Source of the DNA: Nonomuraea sp. PA05 | Lineage (GTDB): Bacteria > Actinomycetota > Actinomycetes > Streptosporangiales > Streptosporangiaceae | Assembly: GCF_008086045.1 (NCBI RefSeq) | Contig: NZ_VSEY01000002.1 | Coordinates: 1 to 64,000 of the forward strand | Length of the DNA: 64,000 nt | Direction of reading: 5' to 3' | In this document: in pieces, positions 1 through 8,165 of the stretch | Layout: every line of letters begins with the position of its first letter | Numbering within the stretch: position 1 is the first letter of the stretch | Translations under genes and position numbers: made by a program | Notes under the pieces: generated by a model | What the model saw: the letters and a program-made list of their open reading frames with translations, nothing else | Databases searched by the model: none | Told to the model about the DNA's origin: nothing

Positions 1-315
1 GAGCCCGTGCGGCCAGTGCTCGATCCTGGCGATCTCCTCCTCGCTCAGCCCCACGGGGATGAACTGGACGAGGGTGTTCTCCTCGCCGACCACGCCCAGC
101 GCGCCGTAGCCGGCGTCGACCAGCGTGGTGGCGGTCGCCACGATCCTGCGCAGCACCGTCTCCAGGTCGAGGTCGCTGCCGATGGAGACCACGGCCTCCA
201 GCAGCGCGTGCACCCGGTCGCGGGTGGACAGCACGGCGTCGAGCCGCACCTGCAGCTCCGCCAGCAGCTCATCGAGCCGCATCTGCGGCATCAACGGACG
301 GTGCTCGCTCTCCAT
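1..315 (-). CDS. DevS/DosT-like sensor histidine kinase, N-terminal fragment (3' end outside window)
   Basis: The first 105 codons are present and the frame stays open to the window edge, so the GAF and kinase parts lie outside. The N-terminus reads as an amphipathic linker (MRLDELLAELQVRLDAVL) followed by TRDRVHALLEAV and the start of a GAF domain with SDLDLETVLRRIV and GYGALGV. This order is typical of actinobacterial DevS/DosT-type redox or oxygen sensor kinases that pair with NarL-type regulators such as DevR/DosR. A DosR-like box lies about 560 bp upstream, before a PPOX gene, which fits that circuit. Haem binding cannot be judged from this fragment. Confidence 0.8.
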   Translation of the reverse strand, partial: MESEHRPLMPQMRLDELLAELQVRLDAVLSTRDRVHALLEAVVSIGSDLDLETVLRRIVATATTLVDAGYGALGVVGEENTLVQFIPVGLSEEEIARIEHWPHGL

Positions 316-343
316 CCGCCCAGTCTGGCACGTGCCATGACGA

Positions 344-781
344 TCAGGTCGCGGGCAGTGCGGCGGCCAGCAGCACCACGCCCAGTGAGCCCGCCAGCGA
401 CGCGATCGCCATGAACCTGGCCAGCTTGGGACGGCCCGCGCCGCTGGCCCAGCCGTGCGCCCCCGCCATGGCCATGACGGCGCAGAACAGCAGCAGCTTG
501 GCCGCCAGGATCCGCCCGTAGCCGGGCTCGGCGAGCATGGCCCAGGTGACGCCCTTGTGCCAGGCGATGGCCACGCCGGTGGCGAGCTGCACCGGCAGGA
601 ACACCGCGACGGTGAGCAGCCCGAAGCGCCGGCCGACGGCGGTCAGCACCTGGCCGCGCCGCTCGTCGTCGAGCAGCCGCCGGGCCAGGGGCAGCACCAC
701 CAGCGACACCGTGAGCTGCCCGCCGACCCACAGCGCCGCCCCCAGCACGTGCAGGAACCGCACCACCGACCACCACGTCAT
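344..781 (-). CDS. CopD-like four-helix membrane protein
   Basis: This is a predicted integral membrane protein of 145 residues with about four hydrophobic segments: near the N-terminus (VVRFLHVLGAALWVGGQL), around residues 55-75, around 90-110, and at the C-terminus. The FLHVLGAALWVGG segment resembles the first helix of CopD/DUF2269-type proteins, in which a histidine in this helix can bind copper or haem. I chose the ATG at 781 because GAGGAGG lies 11 bases upstream; a longer reading starting at 808 has no such support. It diverges from the PPOX gene, with the DosR-like box between them. The function is not established. Confidence 0.7.
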   Translation of the reverse strand: MTWWSVVRFLHVLGAALWVGGQLTVSLVVLPLARRLLDDERRGQVLTAVGRRFGLLTVAVFLPVQLATGVAIAWHKGVTWAMLAEPGYGRILAAKLLLFCAVMAMAGAHGWASGAGRPKLARFMAIASLAGSLGVVLLAAALPAT

Positions 782-871
782 GCTGTGCCCGCCCTCCTCA
801 CCTGTCACGGAGCGCGATCAGGCTACCGGCCGGGCCGGGCGCTGCCGCAGGGTCCTCCTCCTGGGAAAGTC

Positions 872-885
872 GGGACTTTGGTCCC
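872..885. promoter_or_regulatory. DosR/DevR-like operator
   Basis: GGGACTTTGGTCCC is a near-perfect dyad. It differs at one central base from the core of the mycobacterial DosR consensus (GGGACTWWAGTCCC). It is centred about 40 bp upstream of the PPOX start at 919 and about 95 bp from the divergent membrane-protein start. Confidence 0.7.
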
Positions 886-918
886 TGTTCGCGCGCGGGC
901 GGCCGTCGGCAGGCTGTG

Positions 919-1359
919 ATGGTGATGTACCAGAACGCAACGGGCAACCGGCTGCTCCGGGAGCTGCCCGAGACGGAGGCGCTGCGTCTGCTGGCCGGCG
1001 TGCCGTTCGGCCGGATCGTCTTCACCCGGCACGCGTTGCCCGCGATCCGGCCCGTCAACCATGTGGTGGTGGGCGGGCAGATCGTGATCCGGTCCAGCCC
1101 CGGCACGATACTCAGCGCCCACGTGGCGCCGGCGGAGGCCGTGGTGGCGTACGAGGCCGACGACCTGGACGGGTACGAGCGCCTGGGCTGGAGCGTGATC
1201 ATCACGGGGGTGGCGCGGCTGGTGACCGACCCCGGCGAGGCGGCACGTTTGAGGACGCTGCTGACGCCCTGGGTGGCGGGCGAGATGGAGCAGGTGATCC
1301 GCATCCAGCCGGAGATCGTCACCGGCTTCGCCCTGGTGCCCGCGGCGGCCACGGCGTAG
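919..1359 (+). CDS. Pyridoxamine 5'-phosphate oxidase family flavin-binding protein
   Basis: This 146-residue protein has the split-barrel pattern of small PPOX/FMN- or F420-binding proteins. L-x-x-x-P-F-G-R-I-V-F begins the first strand, RPVNHVVVGGQIVIRS forms the cofactor-binding strand, and AYEADDLDGYERLGWSVIITGVA is the characteristic middle. Actinobacterial relatives (Rv3129-like) are often DosR-regulated, and a DosR-like box sits just upstream here. ATGs at 919 and 925 and a GTG at 916 all compete; GGCAGG ending at 913 favours 919. The substrate is unknown. Confidence 0.85.
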   Translation: MVMYQNATGNRLLRELPETEALRLLAGVPFGRIVFTRHALPAIRPVNHVVVGGQIVIRSSPGTILSAHVAPAEAVVAYEADDLDGYERLGWSVIITGVARLVTDPGEAARLRTLLTPWVAGEMEQVIRIQPEIVTGFALVPAAATA

Positions 1360-1459
1360 GGCGTACATGATTTGATCCGCCCGGATAGTGGGCGTGGTGC
1401 CGTCTGATGGGGAACGCTGCCGATGGACAAATCGGGCGCTAACCCCACAGGAGAACACC

Positions 1460-2698
1460 ATGGGCGCTGCCGGCGCACGGCCGTTCGTCATCGATCCCGC
1501 GGGCCGCGACATCCACGGCGAGGCCGAGCGCATCCGCGCGCTCGGGCCCGCCGCCCGCGTCGAGCTGCCCGGCGGCGTCCTGGCGTGGGCGGCGAGCGAC
1601 CAGGCGCTGCTCAGGCGGCTGCTGACCGATCCGCGGGTGTCCAAGGACGCCTACCTGCACTGGCCCGCCTGGATCAAGGGCGAGATCTCGCCGGAGTGGC
1701 CGCTGTTCGCGTGGGTGGCCGTCCGGAACATGCTCACCGCGTACGGGCCGGACCACCGGCGGCTGCGCGGCCTGGTCTCCAGCGCCTTCACCGTCCGCCG
1801 CACCGCCGCGCTGCGCCCGCGCATCGAGGCGATCACCGAGCAACTGCTCGGCGAGCTGGCCGGACAGCCGCCCGACACGGTGACGGACCTGCGCGAACGG
1901 TACGCCTACCCGCTGCCGATCAAGGTGATCTGCGAGCTGTTCGGCATCGCCGACGAGGACACCCGCGAGGAGGTGCGCCACTGCGCCGACTCCTTCTTCC
2001 AGATCGGCCGGCCCGACGCCCCCGACACGGCCGCGATCCTGGGGCGGCTGCAGGCCGTCCTGCGCGAGGTCGTCGCCGGCAAGCGTGAGCACCCCGGCGA
2101 CGACCTGTCCTCCGCGCTGATCGCCGCGCGCGACGAGGAGAACGCGCCGCTGGAGGAGCACGAACTGGTCGACACGCTCATCCTGTTCCTGAGCGCGGGC
2201 CACGAGACCACGGTCAACCTGCTCGACAACGCCATCTACGCGATGCTCACCCATCCGGGCCAGCTCGCCCTCGTCCGCTCCGGCAGCGTGAGCTGGGACG
2301 AGGTCATCGAGGAGACGCTGCGCAGCCAGGGGCCGATCGCGAACCTGCCGCTCCGCTTCGCCGTCGAGGACATCGACCTCGGCGACGGCCTCGTGCTGCC
2401 CGCGGGCGAGCCGATACTCAACTGCTACGGGGCCGCCGGGCGCGACCCGCTCGTGCACGGCCAGGACGCGGCCACGTTCGACGTCACCCGCGCCGTCAAG
2501 GAGCACCTGGCCTTCGGGTACGGCGTGCACCGCTGCCTCGGCGCGCCGCTGGCCACGCTGGAGGCCGCGATCGCGCTGCCCGCCCTGTTCGGCCGCTTCC
2601 CCGGCATGACGCTGGCCGCGCAGCCGGGCGACCTGCTGCCGCTGGAGTCGTTCATCTCCAACGGGCACCGCGCGCTGCCCGTCCTGCTGTCGGTCTAG
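1460..2698 (+). CDS. Cytochrome P450
   Basis: This soluble bacterial class I P450 of 412 residues carries all the signature elements. The I-helix oxygen-activation motif AGHET is at residues 246-250, the K-helix EETLR at 284-288, and the haem-binding loop [10 protein letters not shown] has the axial cysteine at 359. I use the ATG at 1460 because AGGAGAA lies just upstream; in-frame extension to 1388 lacks a ribosome site and is not needed for the fold. It resembles CYP105/CYP107-type enzymes that act on secondary metabolites or xenobiotics. No ferredoxin gene is adjacent, so the redox partner and substrate are unknown. Confidence 0.93.
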   Translation: MGAAGARPFVIDPAGRDIHGEAERIRALGPAARVELPGGVLAWAASDQALLRRLLTDPRVSKDAYLHWPAWIKGEISPEWPLFAWVAVRNMLTAYGPDHRRLRGLVSSAFTVRRTAALRPRIEAITEQLLGELAGQPPDTVTDLRERYAYPLPIKVICELFGIADEDTREEVRHCADSFFQIGRPDAPDTAAILGRLQAVLREVVAGKREHPGDDLSSALIAARDEENAPLEEHELVDTLILFLSAGHETTVNLLDNAIYAMLTHPGQLALVRSGSVSWDEVIEETLRSQGPIANLPLRFAVEDIDLGDGLVLPAGEPILNCYGAAGRDPLVHGQDAATFDVTRAVKEHLAFGYGVHRCLGAPLATLEAAIALPALFGRFPGMTLAAQPGDLLPLESFISNGHRALPVLLSV

Positions 2699-2732
2699 AT
2701 CGGTGCCGTCCGAGCGTACGAAAGGGGGCCCT

Positions 2733-3656
2733 GTGGAGATCGTCGAGCAGGGCCCGCGCGGGCCGCGATGGGCGGGCGCGGCGGCGCTGCTCGCCCTCCT
2801 GGCCGCCGTGCCGCTGATCGTCGTGCTGACCCGCGCCGAGGACGGCGGCGGCCCCCGGCCCGTCGTCTCCCGCGACCCCGTGCGCGAGGACGGCGACGGC
2901 CCCAGGCCGGTCGTCTCCCGCGTCCCCGTGCGCGAGGCGGTCAGCGTGACGCCGAACGCCGTGTACCCGGCGGCCGTGGTCGAGGGCGGTACCGGCACGA
3001 TGCGGGTCACCTTTCCCGACGGGTCGCGGGCCGAGATCACCTACCCGGCGAGGCTGAGCCTGGCCTCGCTGGGGGCGCGGCCGTACGTCGGCGGCACGCT
3101 GACCGGCGACGGCGGCGCGGAGTTCCGCGCGCTGACCGCGCCCCTCTACGGCGAGGCGGAGACCGCCGCGGGCCGCGCCATGCTCCGCCCGCTCACCGCG
3201 AACGTCAGCGTCTGGCCGGGGCCGCCCGGGGTGGACGCCGCCGGCCAGGTGCTGCTGTTCCGCTTCGGCGACTGGCGGCTCGCCCTCCAGGACGAGCCGA
3301 TGGGGATGACGTTCGAGCAGCGCCTGGCCTGGGCCGCCAACCTGCGCGGCACGCACGGCCCGGACGGCTTCCTCACCCTGTCGGCGGGCGGCCCGCTGCG
3401 GCTGGCGCGGCCCGGCGAGACCCGCGCCGGCAGGCTCGTCGGGCCGCAGCTCTGGCTGGGCGGGCTGAGCCGCCGCATGCTGGTGGTGGCGCCGGTGCCC
3501 GGCTGCGGGCGGCTGGGCGAGGCGCCGGTCGTGCTCGACGCCCGGCACGCCATCGCGGGCAGCGCCTGCCGGGACGGCTACTACCTGGCCGCGTCCGGCG
3601 ACCGCGGCTTCGTGCGCGCCGCCGTCGAGGACGTCCGGGTCCGCCCGGCACCATGA
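2733..3656 (+). CDS. Membrane-anchored protein of unknown function
   Basis: GTG at 2733 follows AAAGGGGG, which favours it over the upstream GTG at 2703. One N-terminal membrane helix (about residues 13-33) is followed by roughly 270 extracytoplasmic residues. Just after the helix comes a duplicated 16-residue segment based on GPRPVVSR-x-PVRE. The remainder is rich in beta-strand-like stretches and two late cysteines (GCGRLGEA and GSACRDGYY) that might pair. I recognise no family. The gene follows the P450 by 34 bp and may be co-transcribed with it. Confidence 0.6.
   Translation: MEIVEQGPRGPRWAGAAALLALLAAVPLIVVLTRAEDGGGPRPVVSRDPVREDGDGPRPVVSRVPVREAVSVTPNAVYPAAVVEGGTGTMRVTFPDGSRAEITYPARLSLASLGARPYVGGTLTGDGGAEFRALTAPLYGEAETAAGRAMLRPLTANVSVWPGPPGVDAAGQVLLFRFGDWRLALQDEPMGMTFEQRLAWAANLRGTHGPDGFLTLSAGGPLRLARPGETRAGRLVGPQLWLGGLSRRMLVVAPVPGCGRLGEAPVVLDARHAIAGSACRDGYYLAASGDRGFVRAAVEDVRVRPAP
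2838..2933 (+). repeat. 48-bp tandem duplication inside the membrane-protein gene
   Basis: Two adjacent 48-bp copies (2838-2885 and 2886-2933) encode the repeated segment GPRPVVSR-x-PVRE. They differ at scattered bases, and the frame is kept. Confidence 0.75.
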
Positions 3657-3725
3657 ACAAGCCTCGTATTGTTCACCGATCCTTGACGCGGGTGTCTTTC
3701 CCTGACAAGCGGAGAAAGGCGATCA

Positions 3726-3740
3726 TGACGGTGTCCGTCA
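3726..3740. promoter_or_regulatory. Perfect dyad upstream of the ribonuclease gene
   Basis: TGACGG-TGT-CCGTCA is an exact inverted repeat with a 3-bp centre, ending 21 bp before the ribonuclease start. It could be an operator or a small leader hairpin; the binding factor is unknown. Confidence 0.4.
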
Positions 3741-3761
3741 CCCCCTTCGCAAGGAGGCTCC

Positions 3762-4169
3762 GTGCACACTCCGCCGCGCCCTTCCTGGCCGGTACGGCTC
3801 GCCGTCGTCCTCGCCGCCCTCGTCTCCCTCGCCGGACTAGCGGGGGTCGCGCCCGCCAACGCCGCGGTCTACAACTCCTGCACCATCTCCCGCTGCGCCG
3901 ACGCCCGCTCGGCCAGCTCCATCTGGGCCTCCAAGGGCTACCCCACCAGCGCCGGCTGGTACTCCTGGCCCGACGGCAGATACAACTACACCGGCGGGCG
4001 CCACTACAACCGCGAGGGGCAACTGCCCGCGAACGCGACCTACTACGAGTACGACGTCTACTCCCGGGCCCGTGGCGCCGCGCGTGACGCGTACCGGATC
4101 GTCGTCAACCGCAGCACCGGCGCCGTCTGGTTCTCGCCCAACCACTACACCGACTTCTACCGGCTCTAG
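3762..4169 (+). CDS. Secreted guanyl-type (barnase/RNase Sa-like) ribonuclease
   Basis: GTG at 3762 follows a strong AAGGAGG. Residues 1-34 form a signal peptide ending ANA. The mature ~100-residue domain matches the microbial N1/T1-type ribonuclease fold: GYPTSAGWYSW, then NYTGGRHYNREGQLP, then YYEYDV. By analogy with RNase Sa, Glu96 is the general base, Arg108/Arg112 the phosphate-binding arginine and His128 (NHYTDFY) the general acid. It cleaves RNA outside the cell. The next gene, 9 bp downstream, encodes barstar, which fits a ribonuclease-inhibitor pair. Cys40 and Cys45 are close together and may form a small disulfide. Confidence 0.9.
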   Translation: MHTPPRPSWPVRLAVVLAALVSLAGLAGVAPANAAVYNSCTISRCADARSASSIWASKGYPTSAGWYSWPDGRYNYTGGRHYNREGQLPANATYYEYDVYSRARGAARDAYRIVVNRSTGAVWFSPNHYTDFYRL

Positions 4170-4178
4170 GGAACGCCC

Positions 4179-4538
4179 ATGAACTCAGCCCCGCGTCCGC
4201 TGCCCCCATGGCTGACGGTGTCGACCGGCCGGGTCGTGGACGGGCGGGCGTGCAGGACCCGCGCCGCCTTCTTCGAGGAGGTGGCGCGGGCGCTGCGCTT
4301 CCCCGGCTACTTCGGCCGCAACTGGGACGCGCTCACCGACTGCCTGCGCGACATCGGCGCCGTCACGCTCATCGTCCGGCACGCCGAGGAACTGCTGGCC
4401 GACGAGCCCCCCGAGCAGCTCGCCACATTGCTGACCGTGCTCGCCGACGCCTCCAGCGACGGGCTGGCCGTGACGCTGTGCACCGACGCCGGGCACGACG
4501 CCGCGCTGCGCGAACGCCTCGCCGCCGCCCTCTCCTGA
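4179..4538 (+). CDS. Barstar family ribonuclease inhibitor
   Basis: This 119-residue cytoplasmic protein has the barstar signature: FFEEVARALRFPGYFGRNWDALTDCLRDI, in which the FGRNWDAL segment and the acidic residues after it face the ribonuclease active site. The gene starts 9 bp after the secreted ribonuclease and is surely co-transcribed. It would protect the producer from enzyme that folds before export. Length and motif agree with Bacillus barstar and actinobacterial relatives. Confidence 0.9.
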   Translation: MNSAPRPLPPWLTVSTGRVVDGRACRTRAAFFEEVARALRFPGYFGRNWDALTDCLRDIGAVTLIVRHAEELLADEPPEQLATLLTVLADASSDGLAVTLCTDAGHDAALRERLAAALS

Positions 4539-4544
4539 GCCGGG

Positions 4545-5189
4545 TCAGCCCTGCAGATAACGCAGGACGGCCAGGACGCGGCGGTGGTCGTTGTCGGACG
4601 GGGCCAGGCCGAGCTTGGTGAAGATCTGCGTGACGTGCTTCTCCACCGACCCGTACGACAGGAACAGGCTCTCGGCGATGGCGCTGTTGGAGCGGCCCTG
4701 CGCCATCATGGCCAGCACCTCGCGTTCCCGGGGCGTCAGCAGCGCCAGCGCGTCGCCGCGCCTGCTGGCCCCCATGAGCTGGGTGACGACCTCCGGATCG
4801 AGCACGGTCTCCCCGGCCGCGACGCGGCCGAGGGCCGACAGGAAGTCCTTGACGTCGGTGACGCGCTCCTTGAGCAGGTAACCGATCCCGCGCGCGCCGC
4901 CCGCCAGGAGCTGGGCGGCGTAGTGCGTCTCGATGTACTGCGAGAACACCAGCAGCCCCAGCTCCGGATGGTCGCGCCGAACCCGGATCGCGGCCCGCAG
5001 CCCCTCGTCGGTGTGCGTGGGCGGCATGCGCACGTCCACCACGGCCACGTCGGGGCGGTGCTCGGCCACGGCCGCCACCAGCGCGTCCCCGTCGCCGACG
5101 GCGGCCGGCACCTCGTGGCCGCGCGTGGTGAGCAGCAGGCACAGGCCGTCGCGGAGCACCACGGCGTCCTCGGCTATCACGATGCGCAT
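4545..5189 (-). CDS. NarL/LuxR-type response regulator
   Basis: The 214-residue protein has an N-terminal receiver domain with the acidic pair at residues 7-8, phospho-acceptor Asp52 (VVDVRMPP) and Lys in YLLKERV. A C-terminal LuxR-type helix-turn-helix follows (LTPREREVLAMMAQGRSNSA and YGSVEKHVTQIFTKLGL). It lies 13 bp downstream of the sensor kinase gene on the same strand, so the two form a cognate pair. Its targets are unknown; the neighbouring divergent hydrolase is one possibility. The gene ends 6 bp from the convergent barstar gene. Confidence 0.92.
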   Translation of the reverse strand: MRIVIAEDAVVLRDGLCLLLTTRGHEVPAAVGDGDALVAAVAEHRPDVAVVDVRMPPTHTDEGLRAAIRVRRDHPELGLLVFSQYIETHYAAQLLAGGARGIGYLLKERVTDVKDFLSALGRVAAGETVLDPEVVTQLMGASRRGDALALLTPREREVLAMMAQGRSNSAIAESLFLSYGSVEKHVTQIFTKLGLAPSDNDHRRVLAVLRYLQG

Positions 5190-5202
5190 GGGGGCCGTCC
5201 GT

Positions 5203-6408
5203 TCACGCGCGCAGGGGCAGGTCGACGATCACCACCGTAGGTCCTCCGGCGGGGCTGTGGATCGCCAGCTCGCCGTCCACCACCCGGACGCGGTCGTTCA
5301 GGCCGCGCAGCCCCGACCCGTCGGCCGGCCCTCCGTACGCCAGGACGGCGCCGCCCGCGCCGTCGTCCCGCACGTGCAGGCGCAGCCGCCCGCCGGTGGC
5401 CCGCAGCCGGATCGCGGCCTGCCGGGCACCGCTGTGCTTGGCCACGTTGGCCAGCAGCTCGGCCGTGCAGTAGAACGCGATGGTCTCGACGGCGGGCGAG
5501 GGCCGCTCGGCCAGCTCGGCGTCCAGGTCCACGGGCAGCGGGCTGCGCGCGGCCAGCGTCGCCAGGGCCACCTCCAGGCCCTTGTCCAGGGCTGGCGGGT
5601 GGATGCCGCGCAGCAGGTCGGTCAGCTCCGACAGGGTGTCCTTGGCGCCGCGGTGCGCGCCGTCGACCAGGGCGCGGGCGCGCTCCAGGTCGCCGTCCTC
5701 GCCGAGCTCCTCCTTGGCCATGCTGAGGGTCATGGCCAGCGCGGTCAGCCGGGCGGCCGTCCCGTCGTGCAGGTCCCGCTCCACCCGCCGCAGCGCGGCT
5801 GCGGCGTCCTCCACGGCCAGGGTCCTGGTCTCCTCCAGCGTACGGATGCGCGCCTGGGCGGGAGGGAGGCCGAGCAGCGTACGCGCCAGCATCCGCTCCG
5901 GCACCAGCGCGAGGTGCACCACCATGGGGGCCAGCAGCAGCAGCCCCAGGCCCAGCACGCCCAGCAGCAGCGCGCCCGGCCAGCCGCCCGGCGCCGGGAG
6001 GCCGGGGACCTGCCACCACAGCGGGCACGTCAGCAGCACCAGGCCGAGGCCCCACGTCGCGGCGGCCCCGGCCAGGGCCAGCGCGGCGGCGGGCAGGCGG
6101 ACCACGGCGTGGATGATCGCCCGCCAGCCCGCCACGTCTCCCAGCGCCGTGCCCAGCCGGTTCAGCGCACCCCTCGCCGGGCGGTAGGGGGCGGGCGGCG
6201 GGACGTCCGCGACCGCCAGCGTCCGCGCCAGCCACCGGTTGGCGGCGCCGAGCCTTCTGGCTCCCAGTACGCAGGCCGCCAGGAGAGGCAGGCCCACCAC
6301 GTAGGTGGAGGTCACCAGGGCCGCCAGGACGATCAGCAGGTGGGCCAGGCCCAGGGCGGCCATCAGGGGGACCGTCAACGTGTAGCCGAGCTCGCGCCAG
6401 ATCCGCAC
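5203..6408 (-). CDS. NarL-family sensor histidine kinase
   Basis: I place the start at a GTG (6408) because AAAGGAGG lies about 10 bases upstream, giving 401 residues. The N-terminal half holds about four membrane helices in two pairs, resembling the putative sensor region common in actinobacterial kinases. The HisKA_3 dimerisation box RVERDLHDGTAARLTALAM carries the phospho-acceptor histidine. A HATPase_c domain follows, with the N-box around FYCTAELLANVAKHSGA and G-boxes DDGAGG and GSGLRGLNDRV. It pairs with the response regulator immediately downstream. The stimulus is unknown. Confidence 0.92.
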   Translation of the reverse strand: MRIWRELGYTLTVPLMAALGLAHLLIVLAALVTSTYVVGLPLLAACVLGARRLGAANRWLARTLAVADVPPPAPYRPARGALNRLGTALGDVAGWRAIIHAVVRLPAAALALAGAAATWGLGLVLLTCPLWWQVPGLPAPGGWPGALLLGVLGLGLLLLAPMVVHLALVPERMLARTLLGLPPAQARIRTLEETRTLAVEDAAAALRRVERDLHDGTAARLTALAMTLSMAKEELGEDGDLERARALVDGAHRGAKDTLSELTDLLRGIHPPALDKGLEVALATLAARSPLPVDLDAELAERPSPAVETIAFYCTAELLANVAKHSGARQAAIRLRATGGRLRLHVRDDGAGGAVLAYGGPADGSGLRGLNDRVRVVDGELAIHSPAGGPTVVIVDLPLRA

Positions 6409-6553
6409 CGGGCCCGCCTCCTTTCTTGCGTTGTTCTCAGGCTGACGTGGCTGGGGCTGGGGGGCCACCCGGTGGGCCCCCGGGGGTTGTCCCGAAGGCT
6501 GTTCGGAGGAGCTTCCCGTGGTGCTCGATGGGAGGGGCGGGTGAGGGTGGGGC

Positions 6554-6589
6554 TCGGATCATCGAGGGAGATCGGATCATCGAGGGAGA
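6554..6589 (+). repeat. 18-bp perfect tandem repeat, two copies
   Basis: Two identical copies of TCGGATCATCGAGGGAGA lie 12-47 bp before the hydrolase start. The second copy runs into the ribosome-binding purine stretch, so the repeat may affect translation or bind a regulator. Confidence 0.7.
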
Positions 6590-6600
6590 GGAGTGCTGAC

Positions 6601-8082
6601 ATGTTCCGCAAGTCCGCGAGCTCGGCGGCGGGGCTGACGATGGTGGTGGTGCTGGGGCTGGTGGGGCCGGCCCAGGCGGCTCAGAGGACGGCCGCCCACG
6701 CGACGGCGGTGCCGGCGGGGGCCGCGCCGATCGTGTGGCGGGCGTGTGGCGGGGAGGGGGTGCCCGCCGGGATGGAGTGCGGCGCGCTCGACGTCCCCGC
6801 GGACTGGTCGAAGCCGCGCGGCAAGCAGGTCAGGCTGAACCTGGCCAGGTTGCCGGCCACCGACCCGGCGCGCCGCGTCGGCAGCGTCCTCGGCGTCCCC
6901 GGCGGCCCTGGCCGCGACGGCATCGAGGACCTCAAGCTGGCCGCACCCGACCTGACCGAGCTGCGCCGCCGCTTCGACCTCGTCGGCTACCGCCCGCGCG
7001 CCACGGTCTGGGCCGCGACCGCCGCCGCGGAGTGCGGCAAGCCCGGCGTCGCCCTGCACGACCCGCGCGACCGCCGCGACTTCGAGGCCATGGCGGCGTC
7101 GATGGCCAAGGCGTTCGCGGCGTGCGGGAGGGCCGACACGACGGGCCTGTTCGCGCACCTGGACGCGCTGTCCGTCGCCAGGGACATGGACGCCGTCCGC
7201 CGGGCCCTCGGCGAGGAGCGGCTGAGCTTCATGGCCAGCTCCTACGGCGGGGTGGTCGCGGCCGCGTACAGCAGGCTGTTCCCGCAGCGCATCAGGGCCA
7301 TGTACCTGGACGGCGTGATCAACCAGACCAAGGGCTGGCCCGCCGTCCACCTGGTGTCGGCCGCCGGCGTGGAGGCGGCGCTGGAGCGGTTCGGCCGCTG
7401 GTGCGCGGCGACGCCCGCGTGCGCGCTGCACGGCGAGGACGCGGCGGAGGCCTGGCGGCGGCTCACCCGCGACGCCGATCGCGAGCCCATCCCGGTCACG
7501 TCCGAGGAGTTCGGCGAGGGGAAGCTGACCGGCTGGCACCTGCGCAGCTTCGGCTTCATCCCCGACCCCGGCCCGGATCACTCCCGGTGGTTGACGCTGG
7601 CCGAGAACGTGGACAGGGCGCGGCGCGGTGACGGCTCGGGGTTCGCGGACTTCGTCCTGGGCAACGCGCGCGCCTGGGCGATGCCCGTGGCGCTGGCCAT
7701 GACCTGCGGTGACGGGCGCGGCTACCCCGGCTGGGACCGGCTCCAGGAGTACCGGCGCGACGCGCGCGAGGTCGCGCCGAGCTTCGCGGGTGCGGCGTTC
7801 GACTCGCTGGGCTGCTCGGGCTGGACGGAGCCGGTGGCCAACCCGGCGCGCCCGCTGGACGTGCGCGGGCTGCCGCCGATGCTCGGCGCGGGGACGCTGG
7901 AGGGGGACTTCCCGTGGACCGAGATGTTCACCCGGATGGTGCCGGGGTCGGTGAGCTTGGGGTACGACGGACCCGGGCACGTGCTCTACCTGTCGGGCAA
8001 GAAGTGCCCGATCGCGTACGCCACCGCGTACCTGACGGAGCTGAGGCTGCCCGCGCCGGGGACCGTCTGCCCGGCGGAGTGA
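6601..8082 (+). CDS. Secreted alpha/beta hydrolase, tripeptidyl-aminopeptidase (S33)-like
   Basis: A signal peptide of about 27 residues (ending AQA) precedes a 465-residue catalytic region of the SlpD/Tap type. The oxyanion loop VPGGPG, nucleophile box SSYGG (Ser within FMASSYGGVVAAAYSRLFP) and late GPGHVLYL with the catalytic His are visible. Two motifs are atypical. The usual FDLVGxDPRGxG is VGYRPRATV, and the usual DxxTP acid motif is GTLEGDFPWTE, so Asp may be replaced by Glu or shifted. It probably acts on peptides or esters outside the cell; activity is less certain than for typical members. The ATG at 6601 follows GAGGGAGAGGAG. Confidence 0.8.
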   Translation: MFRKSASSAAGLTMVVVLGLVGPAQAAQRTAAHATAVPAGAAPIVWRACGGEGVPAGMECGALDVPADWSKPRGKQVRLNLARLPATDPARRVGSVLGVPGGPGRDGIEDLKLAAPDLTELRRRFDLVGYRPRATVWAATAAAECGKPGVALHDPRDRRDFEAMAASMAKAFAACGRADTTGLFAHLDALSVARDMDAVRRALGEERLSFMASSYGGVVAAAYSRLFPQRIRAMYLDGVINQTKGWPAVHLVSAAGVEAALERFGRWCAATPACALHGEDAAEAWRRLTRDADREPIPVTSEEFGEGKLTGWHLRSFGFIPDPGPDHSRWLTLAENVDRARRGDGSGFADFVLGNARAWAMPVALAMTCGDGRGYPGWDRLQEYRRDAREVAPSFAGAAFDSLGCSGWTEPVANPARPLDVRGLPPMLGAGTLEGDFPWTEMFTRMVPGSVSLGYDGPGHVLYLSGKKCPIAYATAYLTELRLPAPGTVCPAE

Positions 8083-8127
8083 CGCCCCTTGACGGTCGGT
8101 CCAGCTCGTATCTAGGCTGCCCCGAAA

Positions 8128-8142
8128 TGGCAATGATTATCA
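8128..8142. promoter_or_regulatory. Zur-box-like dyad
   Basis: TGGCAATGATTATCA fits the actinobacterial Zur consensus TGAAAATGATTTTCA at 12 of 15 positions and is conspicuously AT-rich for this genome. It lies 24-38 bp before the methyltransferase start, where repressor binding would block transcription. An ATG at 8127 that overlaps the box is therefore unlikely to be the start. Confidence 0.5.
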
Positions 8143-8165
8143 CTTCGCGAGAGATGGGTGAGGGT

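Noticed and set aside
8127..8165. Earlier ATG starts (8127, 8154) of the methyltransferase
   Set aside because: They overlap or abut the Zur-like dyad and lack a ribosome site.
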